Numbered from the stretch's first letter, positions 18,675-27,900 are shown. The stretch is DNA of 64,000 nt from Actinacidiphila sp. DG2A-62 (GCF_035825295.1 NZ_JAYMGI010000002.1:5261501-5325500); one strand, 5' to 3'. Made by a program: numbers and translations. The notes: a model not told the origin generated them from the letters alone.

Positions 18675-19392
18675 CCCTCTTTGCCGCCTACTCCCTCGGC
18701 GCTCCCGGCCGTCCCTCCGGCGGCGCGGCCGTCCACCTCTCGGCCGCCGCCCACCACCCCGGCTTCCTCTCGCCCACCGGCGTCGAGATCACCTTCGTGC
18801 TCGTGGGCCTCGCCACCCTCGGCGCCGCGCTGCTGACCGTCACCACCCGGCAGCTCGTGCACGCCGCGCTGTGGCTGGTCGTCGCCCTCGGCGGCCTGGC
18901 CGTCGAGTACCTGCTGCTCACCGCCGAGTTCATCGCCTGGGTCCAGGTGCTGGTCTACGTCGGTTCCGTCGTCGTCCTCCTGCTGTTCGGCCTGATGCTG
19001 ACCAAGGCGCCCATCGGCCGGTCCCCGGACGCCGACTCCGAGAACCGCTGGGTCGCCCTCGGCGTCGCCGCGGCGGCCGCAATCACCCTGGTGTGGGTGG
19101 TCGTCGACGCCTTCCGCTCCACCTGGATCGACCTGCACGGCGCCGCCCAGGGCTCCTCCCGGGCGACCGGCGTGAGCCTCTTCCGGCACTGGGTGCTGCC
19201 CTTCGAGGCGCTGTCGGTGCTGCTGCTGGCCGCGCTGGTCGGCGCGATCGTGCTCTCCCGCCGCGACACCGGCGAGACCGCGAGCACCGCCGCCCCGGCC
19301 GCCCCGGGCGCGAGCCCGAGCGCCACGGCCGGCCCGAGCGTTACTGTGCGCGGCCCCAGCGCCGCCGCCAGCCGGCCGGCAAGGAGAACTGA
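18671..19392 (+). CDS. nuoJ: NADH-quinone oxidoreductase subunit J (no in-frame stop)
   Basis: Membrane subunit J, five helices: VEITFVLVGLATLGAALLTV, LVHAALWLVVALGGLAVEYLL, the characteristic VQVLVYVGSVVVLLLFGLML, a helix at VALGVAAAAAITLVWVVV and ALSVLLLAALVGAIVLS. ATG overlaps the nuoI stop. After the last helix an Ala/Pro/Ser tail follows, and the printed frame has no stop: it runs through nuoK out of phase and enters nuoL in frame, giving an apparent 1,029-residue fusion. One added base between ~19,270 and 19,385 would give ...GKEN and TGA at 19390-19392, overlapping the nuoK ATG as in the rest of the operon. The end is placed there. Confidence 0.86.
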
Positions 19393-19775
19393 TGCACCTC
19401 GCCTATCCCGCCGTCCTCGCCGTCCTCCTGTTCTGCGTCGGCGGCTACGGGGTGCTCGCCCGCCGCAACGCGATCCTCGTCCTGATGTCCGTCGAGCTGA
19501 TGCTCAACGCCGTCAATCTCAACCTGGTCGCCTTCGACGTGTGGCTGCGCGACACCCTCCACGCCGGCCAGGCGCTCACCCTGTTCACCATCACCATCGC
19601 CGCCGCCGAGATCGGGCTCGGCCTGGCCATCGTGCTGCTGGTCTTCCGCAACCGCGGCAGCTCCGACATCGACCGCCTCACCGCCCTCGCCGACCGGCCC
19701 GGGCCCGCGCACCCCGACCCGCGCGCCGACCCCGGACCGACGGGCGACGAGGAGAAGGCCGAGGCCACCGCGTGA
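19392..19775 (+). CDS. nuoK: NADH-quinone oxidoreductase subunit K
   Basis: MrpC-like three-helix proton-pathway subunit. Visible: YPAVLAVLLFCVGGYGVLARRN, then VLMSVELMLNAVNLNLVAF with the essential membrane Glu of ELMLNAVNL, and TIAAAEIGLGLAIVLLVFR with the second conserved Glu. 127 residues because of a charged ~30-residue tail. ATG overlaps the expected nuoJ stop, and the TGA overlaps the nuoL GTG. Confidence 0.96.
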   Translation: MHLAYPAVLAVLLFCVGGYGVLARRNAILVLMSVELMLNAVNLNLVAFDVWLRDTLHAGQALTLFTITIAAAEIGLGLAIVLLVFRNRGSSDIDRLTALADRPGPAHPDPRADPGPTGDEEKAEATA

Positions 19776-21760
19776 CCCTGACCGCCCTTGCCGCGCTCGT
19801 CCCCCTCCTGCCGTTCCTCGGCGCGGTCGCCGGGCTGCTGCTGGGCCGCAGCGCACCCGGCTTCGTCCGGCCGCTCGCGCTGCTGCCCACCCTCGCGTCG
19901 TTCGCCGTGGCCGTCGCGGTCGCCGCCCGGCAGGGCACCGGCGCGCCGCACGACGCCGCGCACCGGCTCACCGCCACCGGCACCGTGCCGATCGACCTCG
20001 CCCTGCACCTGGACGGCTTCGCCGTCCTCGTCGCCGTCCTGGTCGGCCTGGTCGCCACCTGCGTCCAGCTCTACTCCGTCTCCTATCTGCGCGACGACCC
20101 GCGCTACCCGTCCTACGCCGCCCTGGTCTCGCTGTTCACCTCCGCGATGCTGCTGGTCGTCTACACCGGCGACCTGATGGTCCTGCTGGTCGGCTGGGAG
20201 GTCATGGGCATCTGCTCGTACTTCCTCGTCGGCCACTACTGGGAGACCGAGACCGCCCGCGCCGCCTCGATCAAGGCGTTCCTGGTCACCAAGCTCGGCG
20301 ACGTGCCGTTCCTGATCGGCGTGTTCGCGCTGGCCGCGGACGCCGGCACCTTCCGGATCAACGGCATCCTCACCGCCGCCGTCCACCACGAGCTGACCCA
20401 CCCGACCGTGGTGGCGCTGCTGCTGCTCGCCGGCGTCGCCGGCAAGTCCGCGCAGTTCCCGCTGCACACCTGGCTGCCCGACGCGATGGCCGGCCCGACC
20501 CCGGTGTCCGCGCTGATCCACGCGGCGACCATGGTGGCCGCCGGCGTCTACCTGGTGGCCCGGCTGCTGCCGGTGTTCACCGCGTCCGCCGCCGCCCTCG
20601 CGGTGCTCGCCGCGATGGCCGCGGTGACCATGGTCGGCTCCGCGCTGGCCGCCCTCGCCCAGGACGACATCAAACGGGTGCTCGCCTACTCCACCATCGG
20701 CCAGCTCGGCTACATGGCCGGCGCCCTGGCCGTCGGCGACCGCGACGCCGCCGTCTTCCACCTCCTGTCCCACGGCGCCTTCAAGGCCCTGCTGTTCCTC
20801 GCCGCGGGCGCGGTCATCCACGCCGCCGGCACCAACTCCCTCACCGCGATGGCGCGGACGGGCTCGCTCGCCAAGCGCGCCCCCGACGCGATGTGGACGA
20901 TGGGCATCGCGCTCGCCGCCCTGGCCGCGCTGCCGCCGCTGTCCGGCTTCTTCTCCAAGGAGTCGGTGCTGCGCGCCGCGGAGCACGCCTCCTCCGGCGA
21001 CACCCCGCTGGTGCCGTCCGCGGTCGGCTGGACCGTCCTCGTGGCGGGCCTGGCCACCGCGGTGCTGACCGGCGGATACGCGACCCGGCTGTTCCTGCTC
21101 GCCTTCCGCGGCAGCGGCCCGCAGGCCCCCGACCACGGCAGGCAGCCGGCCGCCATGACCGGTGTGCTGTGGGTGCTGGCGGTGCCGACCATCGCCTTCG
21201 GCGGCCTGGCGTACCGCGAGCTGCCCGACTGGTTCGGCGGCGCGCCGCTCGGCCCCACCCTCGTCACCGGGGTGCTCGGCACCGGGCTCGCCCTGGTCGG
21301 CGTCGCCGTCGCGTACGTGGCCTGGCAGGCCACCGCCGCGGTGCGCCGCGCCCACCCGATGGGCGCCGTGGTCGCCGAGCCGGCCGACGCCGAGCCCGAG
21401 CGCGTCGAGGCCGAGGCCATCGAGGCCCACGCCCGGGTGTACGGCGACATCGCCGCCTCCGACGACCCGGGCGACCCCGGCCGGCTGCTGCTCGGCCCGC
21501 TGCACCGGCACGCCGCCCGCGGCTTCCACCTCGACGCCGTGTACGCGCTCCTCTTCGTCCGCCCGGTGCTCGCCGCCGCGAACCTGGTCCGCTTCCTGGA
21601 CCGCGACGTCGTGGAGACGTACGTCCGCGGCGCCGGCGGCCTGCCGCGGCTGCTGGGCGCGGCCGTCCGCCGCGCGCAGACCGGAAACGTCCAGACATAC
21701 CTCAGCGCGCTGCTGGCCGGTGCGGTCGTGCTCGCCGTCCTCGTCGCCGTCGGAACGTGA
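19772..21760 (+). CDS. nuoL: NADH-quinone oxidoreductase subunit L
   Basis: Distal antiporter-like proton pump subunit, 662 residues, about 16 helices. Key motifs: LLVGWEVMGICSYFLVGHYW with the pumping Glu, FPLHTWLPDAMAGPTPVSALIHAATMVAAGVYL, and the central Lys helices around AQDDIKRVLAYSTIGQLGYM and HLLSHGAFKALLFLAAG. A hydrophilic segment near residues 530-570 precedes the long lateral helix and final anchor. GTG at 19772 overlaps the nuoK stop. It shares its reading phase with the run-on nuoJ frame, which would otherwise look like a fusion. Confidence 0.96.
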   Translation: MTLTALAALVPLLPFLGAVAGLLLGRSAPGFVRPLALLPTLASFAVAVAVAARQGTGAPHDAAHRLTATGTVPIDLALHLDGFAVLVAVLVGLVATCVQLYSVSYLRDDPRYPSYAALVSLFTSAMLLVVYTGDLMVLLVGWEVMGICSYFLVGHYWETETARAASIKAFLVTKLGDVPFLIGVFALAADAGTFRINGILTAAVHHELTHPTVVALLLLAGVAGKSAQFPLHTWLPDAMAGPTPVSALIHAATMVAAGVYLVARLLPVFTASAAALAVLAAMAAVTMVGSALAALAQDDIKRVLAYSTIGQLGYMAGALAVGDRDAAVFHLLSHGAFKALLFLAAGAVIHAAGTNSLTAMARTGSLAKRAPDAMWTMGIALAALAALPPLSGFFSKESVLRAAEHASSGDTPLVPSAVGWTVLVAGLATAVLTGGYATRLFLLAFRGSGPQAPDHGRQPAAMTGVLWVLAVPTIAFGGLAYRELPDWFGGAPLGPTLVTGVLGTGLALVGVAVAYVAWQATAAVRRAHPMGAVVAEPADAEPERVEAEAIEAHARVYGDIAASDDPGDPGRLLLGPLHRHAARGFHLDAVYALLFVRPVLAAANLVRFLDRDVVETYVRGAGGLPRLLGAAVRRAQTGNVQTYLSALLAGAVVLAVLVAVGT

Positions 21761-21766
21761 GATCCC

Positions 21767-23343
21767 GTGAACGACACCGCACTCCAGTACCTGCTCGCGG
21801 CGATCCTCGTGCTGCCGCTGCTCGGCGCGGTCGCGGCGCTGCTGCCCGCGCCCCCCGGACTGCGCGGCCGCGACCCCGGCCAGGCCGTCCTGCGGCACGG
21901 CGTGACCGTCACCGGCGCGGTGCTCGTGCTCGTGCTCGTCCTCGCGGCCGGCTTCGACCACGACCACCCGGCCCGGATGCAGGCCACCACGGACCTCGAC
22001 TGGATCCCGGCCCTGCGCATCCATCTCCACCTCGGCGTCGACGGCATCTCGCTCCCCCTTCTCGTGCTGACCGCGCTCCTGACCTTCCTGTGCGCGCTCT
22101 ACTCCTACTTCCACATGCCGGAAGGCCCCTCGCCCAAGGCCTTCGTGGCGCTGATCCTGCTGCTGGAATCGGGCACGCTGGCGACCTTCGCGGTGCTCGA
22201 CCTGATGCTGTTCTTCCTGGCCTTCGAGACCGTGCTGATCCCGATGTACTTCCTCATCGCCCGCTGGGGCGGGGAGACCGCCCCGAGACCGCGGGCCGGG
22301 CCGCACTGCGCTTCATCCTCTACACCGTCCTCGGTTCCGTGATCATGCTGCTCGGCCTGCTCCTCATCGGCGTGAAAGCGGGCACGTTCGACATGGTGGC
22401 ACTCGCCACTGACAACGGGTCGTCGCTCGGTCACTCCACGCAACTGATCGCGGTCCTCGCCATCGGCCTCGGCCTGGCCGTGAAGGCCCCGATGTGGCCG
22501 CTGCACAGCTGGCTGCCCGACGCGCACACCGCCGCGCCGACGGCCGGCTCGGTGCTGCTGGCCGGCGTCCTGCTGAAGATGGGCACCTACGGCCTGGTCC
22601 GCGTCCTGCTGCCGATGGCCCCCGACGGCATGCACACCTTCGCCCCCTACCTCGCCGCCTTCGCCGTCGTCGGCATCGTCTACGGATCGCTGGCCTGCCT
22701 CGCGCTCGCCCGGCAGGGCAACGGCGGCGACCTCAAGCGCCTCATCGCGTACTCCTCGGTCGGCCACATGGGCTTCGTGCTGCTCGGCATCGCCTCGCTC
22801 AGCCCGGCCGGCGTGAACGGCGCGCTGTTCGCCAACATCGCCCACGGCCTGATCACCGGCCTGCTCTTCTTCCTCGTCGGCGGACTGAAGGACCGGTACG
22901 GCTCCAGCGACCTCGACCACCTCGCCGGCCGCACCGGCGCCGCGCTCTACGGCCGCGCGCCCCGGCTCGGCGGCCTGCTCGCGTTCGGCGCGGTCGCCTC
23001 GCTCGGCCTGCCCGGCCTGGCCGGGTTCTGGGGCGAGATGCTCGCGATGTTCGGCGCGTTCAAGCCCGGCGGGAACCTCAGCAGGCCCGCCTACCTCACC
23101 TTCACCGCCGTCGCCGCGTTCGGCACCCTGCTCACCGCCGCGTACCTGCTGACCGTGGTCCGCCGGGTGTGCATGGGCGAGCGCGCCACCGCCGAGGCCG
23201 TGCCCGCCACCGCCGACGTCCGCGGCTACGAGTTCGCCGCGTGGACCCCGCTGGCCGCCCTCACCGTCGTGGCCGGCCTGTGGCCCGCGGTCCTGCTCGG
23301 GCTGACCGACCCCGCCGTACGCTCCCTGCTCGGAGGCAACTGA
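21767..23343 (+). CDS. nuoM: NADH-quinone oxidoreductase subunit M (one-base frameshift)
   Basis: Antiporter-like proton pump subunit. The first part (GTG 21767 to about 22,284) contains HLGVDGISLPLLVLTALLTF and FLAFETVLIPMYFLIARWGG. The rest continues in the next frame from ETAGRAALRFILYTVLGSVIML and contains PMWPLHSWLPDAHTAAPTAGSV, GDLKRLIAYSSVGHMGFVLLG and ANIAHGLITGLLFFLVGG. The switch lies in ...GAGACCGCCCCGAGACC...; one added G would read TAPETAG and restore a normal ~525-residue NuoM ending at the TGATG overlap with nuoN. As printed the protein would end at 22,342. Both halves are fully conserved, so sequence error is more likely than loss. Confidence 0.9.
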
Positions 23344-24944
23344 TGCCGTCCCTCGTGCAGTCCGTCGACTGGACGGCGCTGACCCCGGTGGTGATCCCGG
23401 CCGGCCTGGCCGTGGTGGTGCTGGTCGCCGACCTCTTCCTGCCCGAACGGCGCAAACCGCTGCTCGGCTGGGTGACCGCGGCCGGCTTCCTCGCCGCCGG
23501 GCTGACCCTGATCCCGCTGCGTGACGGCCACCGTGCCACCTTCTGTCAGACCCCGGGTGCATCCTGTGCTCAGACCGCTTCCTACGCCGCCGATCACTTC
23601 ACCCTCGTCCTCCAGGTGCTGGTGCTCGGCGGCGGGCTGCTCACCGCCCTGCTGTCGGTGACCGCCGGGTCCACCGACGCGCCCGTCGCCCCGCAGTCCG
23701 GCAGGCGCGCCCAGGCGCCCGCCGGGGAGTACTGGTTCCTGCTGCTCTCCTCAGCCGCGGGCGCCGCGCTGCTGCCCGCCTCCCGCGACCTGATCACGCT
23801 GATCGTGGCGCTGGAGGTCACCACGCTGCCCGCGTTCGCCCTGGTCGCCCTGCGCCGCGGCGACCGCACGGCGAGCGAGGCCGCGCTGAAGTTCTTCCTG
23901 TCCTCGGTCACCGCCACCGCCGTCTCGCTGCTCGGCATCAGCTTCGTCTACGCCGCCACCGGCACCGTCAACCTCTCCGGGGTCGCCGCGGGGCTGACCC
24001 ACGCCCCCGGCCAGCTGGACCACCTAGCCAAGGTCGGCGCCGCCCTCACCCTGGTCGGCTTCGCCTTCAAGCTGGCCGCCGCGCCCTTCCACTTCTGGGT
24101 GCCGGAGACCTACGCGGGCGCCCCGCTGCCCGTCGCCGCGTACCTCTCGGTGGTCGGCAAGGCGGCCGGCTTCTCCGGGCTGATCCTGGTCACGGTGATC
24201 GCCTTCCGGCCCTACCACCATGTGTGGGGCCCGGCGCTGGGCGTGCTGGCCGCGCTGACCATGACGGTCGGCAACGTCGGCGCGCTGCGGCAGAGTCCGG
24301 ACGCCGAGCGCGGCGCGGTCCGGCTGCTGGCCTGGTCCTCCATCGGCCAGGCCGGCTACCTGCTGGTGCCCATGGCCGCCGCCTCCTCCGCCCACGACCC
24401 GGCGCACGAGATCGGCGCCACCGTCGCGTACGCGCTGATGTACGGCGTGGTGAACCTCGGCGCCTTCGCCGTCGCCGCGCTGGTGACCCGCGGCGCCCCG
24501 GCCGGGCGGCTCGCCGACTACCGCGGCCTGTACGCCGCGCGGCCGCTCGCCGCGCTCGCCCTCGGCTTCTTCCTGCTCTGCCTGGCCGGGCTGCCGCCGG
24601 GCGTGGTCGGACTGTTCGCCAAGGTCGTCGTCTTCTCCTCCGCGGTGGGCGCGCAGCACGGCTGGCTCGCGGTGATCATGGCCGTCAACGTGGTGATCGC
24701 ACTCGTGTACTACCTGCGCTGGACCGCGCTGCTGTTCACCCGACCGGGGGACGCGGACGCGGGCTCCGGGACGGCAGCGGGCGCCGGGGCGGGTGCCGAG
24801 CCCGTACGCCCAGGAGCCGCGGCGGCGGTCGCCGGCACCCCCTTCGCGCTCGGCGCGGCCATCGCGCTGACCGCCGTTACCGGACTGGTGCTGTCCGGCG
24901 CACCGCAGATCGTGCTGAGATACGCCCAGGGCACTCTGCTCTGA
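23343..24944 (+). CDS. nuoN: NADH-quinone oxidoreductase subunit N
   Basis: Third antiporter-like subunit, 533 residues. Motifs: IVALEVTTLPAFALVALRRGD, AALKFFLSSVTATAVSLLGIS, AAAPFHFWVPETYAGAPLPVAAYLS, RLLAWSSIGQAGYLLVPMA and LCLAGLPPGVVGLFAKVVVF. A short Ala/Gly-rich cytoplasmic loop precedes the last helix. Overlaps the nuoM stop (TGATG). It is the last nuo gene; nuoD, nuoE, nuoF and nuoG are not present anywhere in the window. Confidence 0.96.
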   Translation: MPSLVQSVDWTALTPVVIPAGLAVVVLVADLFLPERRKPLLGWVTAAGFLAAGLTLIPLRDGHRATFCQTPGASCAQTASYAADHFTLVLQVLVLGGGLLTALLSVTAGSTDAPVAPQSGRRAQAPAGEYWFLLLSSAAGAALLPASRDLITLIVALEVTTLPAFALVALRRGDRTASEAALKFFLSSVTATAVSLLGISFVYAATGTVNLSGVAAGLTHAPGQLDHLAKVGAALTLVGFAFKLAAAPFHFWVPETYAGAPLPVAAYLSVVGKAAGFSGLILVTVIAFRPYHHVWGPALGVLAALTMTVGNVGALRQSPDAERGAVRLLAWSSIGQAGYLLVPMAAASSAHDPAHEIGATVAYALMYGVVNLGAFAVAALVTRGAPAGRLADYRGLYAARPLAALALGFFLLCLAGLPPGVVGLFAKVVVFSSAVGAQHGWLAVIMAVNVVIALVYYLRWTALLFTRPGDADAGSGTAAGAGAGAEPVRPGAAAAVAGTPFALGAAIALTAVTGLVLSGAPQIVLRYAQGTLL

Positions 24945-25012
24945 CCAGCCGCTACGCCGGCGCCGCGGGGACGCGGGGGAACCGGCGGCGCTCAGGTGGC
25001 GTTGGCATGGGT

Positions 25013-25043
25013 AGGAGGTTCTCCTGAAGGGGGAGGGTCCCCC
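25013..25043 (+). other. Two small hairpins between nuoN and htpX
   Basis: AGGAG-GTT-CTCCT (25013-25025) and GGGGGA-GGG-TCCCCC (25029-25043) lie between the nuo operon and htpX. They could attenuate read-through, but neither has a U tract. Confidence 0.35.
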
Positions 25044-25066
25044 GCCGCAGAATTTTGGAGGGCGCC

Positions 25067-25927
25067 GTGCACAGCCGGCACAACGGGTTGAAGACCGCCG
25101 TACTGCTCGGCGTTCTGTCGGCCGTCATCCTGCTCATCGGCAGTTTCTTCGGCCGCACGGGCCTGATCATCGCGCTCGTCGTCGCCCTGGGCACGAACGC
25201 GTACGCGTACTGGAACAGCGACAAGCTGGCGCTGCGCTCCATGCGCGCCCGGCCGGTCAGCGAGATCGAGGCGCCCGGGCTCTACCGGATCGTGCGCGAG
25301 CTGTCGACCAGCGCCCGCCAGCCCATGCCGCGGCTGTACATATCCCCGACCGAGGCGCCCAACGCCTTCGCCACCGGCCGCAACCCCCGGCACGCGGCGG
25401 TGTGCTGCACCGAGGGCATCATGGAGATCCTGGACGAGCGCGAGCTGCGCGGCGTGATCGGCCACGAGCTGAGCCACGTCTACAACCGCGACATCCTGAT
25501 CTCCTCGGTGGCCGGCGCGCTGGCCTCGGCGATCGTCTTCCTGGCGCAGTTCGCGATGTTCATCCCCATCGGCCGCTCGGACGACGACGACGGCCCCGGC
25601 ATCCTCGGCATGCTCATGCTGATGATCCTCGGCCCGCTGGCCGCCTCCCTGATCCAGCTCGCCGTCTCCCGCTCGCGCGAGTACGAGGCGGACGCCTCCG
25701 GCGCCCGGCTCACCGGCGACCCGCTGGCGTTGGCCTCGGCGCTGCGCAAGCTCGACGTCGGCACCAAGCAGCGTCCGCTGGCGCCCGAGCCGCGACTGGA
25801 GACCACCAGCCACCTGATGATCGCCAGCCCGTTCCGCCCGGGCGACGTCTCGAAGCTCTTCTCCACCCACCCGCCCATGGCACAGCGCATCGAGCGCCTC
25901 GAGGAAATGGCCGGAGGTCCCCGGTGA
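25067..25927 (+). CDS. htpX: HtpX-type membrane zinc metalloprotease
   Basis: Membrane-anchored M48 peptidase for quality control of membrane proteins. Two N-terminal helices (TAVLLGVLSAVILLIGSF, GLIIALVVALGTNAYAYW) are followed by the signature PMPRLYISPTEAPNAFATGR, the zinc motif HELSH in RGVIGHELSHVYNRDI, a helical hairpin and the third zinc ligand Glu in SREYEADASGARLTG. The C-terminal STHPPMAQRIERLEEM is typical. GTG at 25067 is chosen over TTG at 25055 because GGAGGG lies four bases upstream. The stop overlaps the next gene's GTG, so the two are co-translated. Confidence 0.94.
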   Translation: MHSRHNGLKTAVLLGVLSAVILLIGSFFGRTGLIIALVVALGTNAYAYWNSDKLALRSMRARPVSEIEAPGLYRIVRELSTSARQPMPRLYISPTEAPNAFATGRNPRHAAVCCTEGIMEILDERELRGVIGHELSHVYNRDILISSVAGALASAIVFLAQFAMFIPIGRSDDDDGPGILGMLMLMILGPLAASLIQLAVSRSREYEADASGARLTGDPLALASALRKLDVGTKQRPLAPEPRLETTSHLMIASPFRPGDVSKLFSTHPPMAQRIERLEEMAGGPR

Positions 25928-26316
25928 GGACGATCCTGAACGTCATCTGGCTGATCCTGGCCGGGTTGTGGATGTGCCTGGCCTACCTCCTGGCCGGCCT
26001 GGTTCTGTGCATCACGATCATCGGCATCCCGTTCGGCATCGCGGCCTTCCGGATCGGCATCTACGCGCTCTGGCCGTTCGGCTACACCGCGGTCGAGCGC
26101 CGTGACGCCGGCGCGCCCTCGTTCGTCGGGAACGTGCTGTGGCTGATCCTGGCCGGCTGGTGGCTGGCGCTCGGCCACATCGTCACCGGCCTGGTGCTGT
26201 GCGTGACGATCATCGGCATCCCGTTCGGCATCGCGAACTTCAAGCTGATCCCGCTGTCGCTGATGCCGCTGGGCAAGGAGATCGTGCCCACCGACCGGCC
26301 CTTCGCGACGCGCTGA
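25924..26316 (+). CDS. YccF-family small membrane protein
   Basis: 130-residue protein with two YccF (DUF307) repeats, each made of a helix pair and the motif CITIIGIPFGIA / CVTIIGIPFGIANFKL. Four membrane segments. Function of the family is unknown. GTG at 25924 overlaps the htpX stop (GTGA), suggesting a joint membrane role. Confidence 0.9.
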   Translation: MRTILNVIWLILAGLWMCLAYLLAGLVLCITIIGIPFGIAAFRIGIYALWPFGYTAVERRDAGAPSFVGNVLWLILAGWWLALGHIVTGLVLCVTIIGIPFGIANFKLIPLSLMPLGKEIVPTDRPFATR

Positions 26317-26361
26317 CGGTCGTACGGTGTGGGTATCACCCCCACGCCCTAGGAGGCGGCG

Positions 26362-26814
26362 ATGGCCCTGCACGTCGGCGACACGGCACCGGACTTCACG
26401 CTCCCCGACCAGTCCGGCACCCCGGTGACCCTCAGCGAGAGGCTCGCCGAGAAGGTCGTGGTGCTGTACTTCTACCCCAAGGACAACACCCGCGGCTGCA
26501 CCGCCGAGGCGTGCAGCTTCCGCGACAGCTACGAGAGCTTCAGCGACGCCGGCGCCGAGGTGATCGGCGTCAGCTCCGACACGGTGGAGTCGCACGAGAA
26601 GTTCGCCGGCCGCCACGAGCTGCCGTTCACCCTGCTGTCCGACCGCGGGCGGACCGTGCGCAAGCAGTACGGCGCGACGTCGCTGGGCGTGGTGCCCGGG
26701 CGGATCACCTTCGTCATCGACCGCGGGGGCGTCATCCGGCACGCGTTCTCGTCGATGGGCAACATCGGCGCGCACGTCGACGACGCGCTCGCGGTGGTCA
26801 AGCAACTCACCTGA
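26362..26814 (+). CDS. bcp: Thioredoxin-dependent peroxiredoxin (Bcp/PrxQ)
   Basis: Cytoplasmic peroxidase reducing hydrogen and organic peroxides. 150 residues. The peroxidatic Cys is in NTRGCTAEACSFRD (C46) with the PrxQ-type resolving Cys five residues later (C51). FYPKD and SDRGRTVRKQYGATSLGVVPGRITFVID match the family throughout. ATG at 26362 has AGGAGG upstream. Confidence 0.95.
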   Translation: MALHVGDTAPDFTLPDQSGTPVTLSERLAEKVVVLYFYPKDNTRGCTAEACSFRDSYESFSDAGAEVIGVSSDTVESHEKFAGRHELPFTLLSDRGRTVRKQYGATSLGVVPGRITFVIDRGGVIRHAFSSMGNIGAHVDDALAVVKQLT

Positions 26815-27000
26815 GCGAGCGGGCCCCGGGCGGGTACGGGGGCGGGTCCGCGGCGCCGCCTGCGGGGCGACCCGTACGCGGACCGGCCGGCCCGCCCCGT
26901 ACCCCGGCGGGGGGAGGGGCGGGCGTGCGGGCGTACGCCGCCGGGGCGGCCTGTGCGGTGCGCGCGGCCTGGGCAGCCCGGGTGGCAGGGGCGGCCCCGG

Positions 27001-27073
27001 AATGGCCGGGCGGCCCGGAGCGGCCGGGCGGCCCCGAATCGGCTGAGCGGCCCCGGAGTGGCCGGGCGGCCAC
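27001..27073. repeat. Imperfect 18-bp repeats between bcp and yajQ
   Basis: The unit GGCCGGGCGGCCC-Ga..(G/C) recurs four times. The 262-bp interval 26815-27076 between these convergent genes contains no coding sequence I can support. The self-complementary repeats could fold into the termination region for both genes. Confidence 0.55.
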
Positions 27074-27076
27074 CGG

Positions 27077-27565
27077 CTACCGGTAGTTGACGAACTGGAG
27101 GGCGAAGTCCAGGTCCTTGCCCTTGAGCAGGGCCTGCACCGACTGCAGGTCGTCCCGGCTCTTGGAGCTGACCCGCAGCTCGTCGCCCTGCACCTGGGCC
27201 TTGACGCCCTTCGGGCCCTCGTCACGGATGATCTTCGCGACCTTCTTGGCGTTCTCCTGGGAGATGCCCTCCTCGATCGACGCGAAGATCTTGTACTCCT
27301 TGCCGGACAGCTGGGGCTCGCCCGCGTCCAGCGCCTTCAGCGAGATGCCCCGCTTGACCAGCTTGGTCTCGAAGACGTCCAGGATCGCCTTCACGCGCTC
27401 CTCGGAGTTCGCCTCCATCAGGATCTTCTCGCCGGACCAGGCGATCGACGCCCCGACGTTCTTGAAGTCGTACCGCTGGGAGATCTCCTTGGCGGTCTGG
27501 TTGAGGGCGTTGTCGACCTCCTGCCGCTCGACCTTCGAGACGATGTCGAAACTGGAGTCGGCCAT
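27077..27565 (-). CDS. YajQ-family nucleotide-binding protein
   Basis: 162-residue protein of the YajQ family (two RNP-like ferredoxin folds; some members bind cyclic di-GMP or nucleic acid). Recognised by SSFDIVSKVERQEVDNALNQ, KEISQRYDFKNVGASI, GVKAQVQGDELRVSSKSRDDLQ and the terminal LDFALQFVNYR. ATG at 27565, AAGGAG ten bases upstream. Divergent from the tRNA-Tyr gene, with 244 bp between in which I see no further gene. Confidence 0.95.
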   Translation of the reverse strand: MADSSFDIVSKVERQEVDNALNQTAKEISQRYDFKNVGASIAWSGEKILMEANSEERVKAILDVFETKLVKRGISLKALDAGEPQLSGKEYKIFASIEEGISQENAKKVAKIIRDEGPKGVKAQVQGDELRVSSKSRDDLQSVQALLKGKDLDFALQFVNYR

Positions 27566-27809
27566 TGTCAGTGGGCTCCTTGGCTGTGGTTCGTACGGAT
27601 CAACGGTTCGGCGCGTCCGCCCGCGGCCCCGTCGGCCCGCCGGCTCCCGCCCGGCCGCGGCCCGCGGGCCGCGCCACCCGCCAGCCTAGTCACCCGGCCG
27701 CCCCCGGACCCTGATCAATCCGGTGGCGAACCACCCCTCCGCATCGGGTATCGTTTACGTCGTCGCCACGGACCACCGCACGACGCGGACCCCCGGGGCG
27801 TCATCCCAT

Positions 27810-27891
27810 GGCGGTATGCCCGAGTGGCCAATGGGAGCGGACTGTAAATCCGTCGGCTTAGCCTACCGTGGTTCGAATCCACGTGCCGCCA
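27810..27891 (+). tRNA. tRNA-Tyr (GTA)
   Basis: Class II tRNA with long variable arm. The acceptor GGCGGTA (27810-27816) pairs with TGCCGCC (27884-27890), discriminator A. Anticodon loop CTGTAAA gives anticodon GTA. T arm GTGGTTCGAATCCAC. CCA is not encoded. In S. coelicolor the tRNA-Tyr gene is the attachment site of the integrative element SLP1 (established), and here the accessory region begins just downstream. Confidence 0.97.
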
Positions 27892-27900
27892 CACGCCTTG

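Noticed and set aside
18671..21760. A true NuoJ-NuoL fusion protein
   Set aside because: The linking stretch is out-of-frame nuoK and the expected TGATG junction is one base away.
19445..22306. A 953-residue minus-strand open frame antisense to nuoK-nuoL-nuoM
   Set aside because: Low-complexity Gly/Arg/His/Gln composition, no motifs, wholly opposite known genes.
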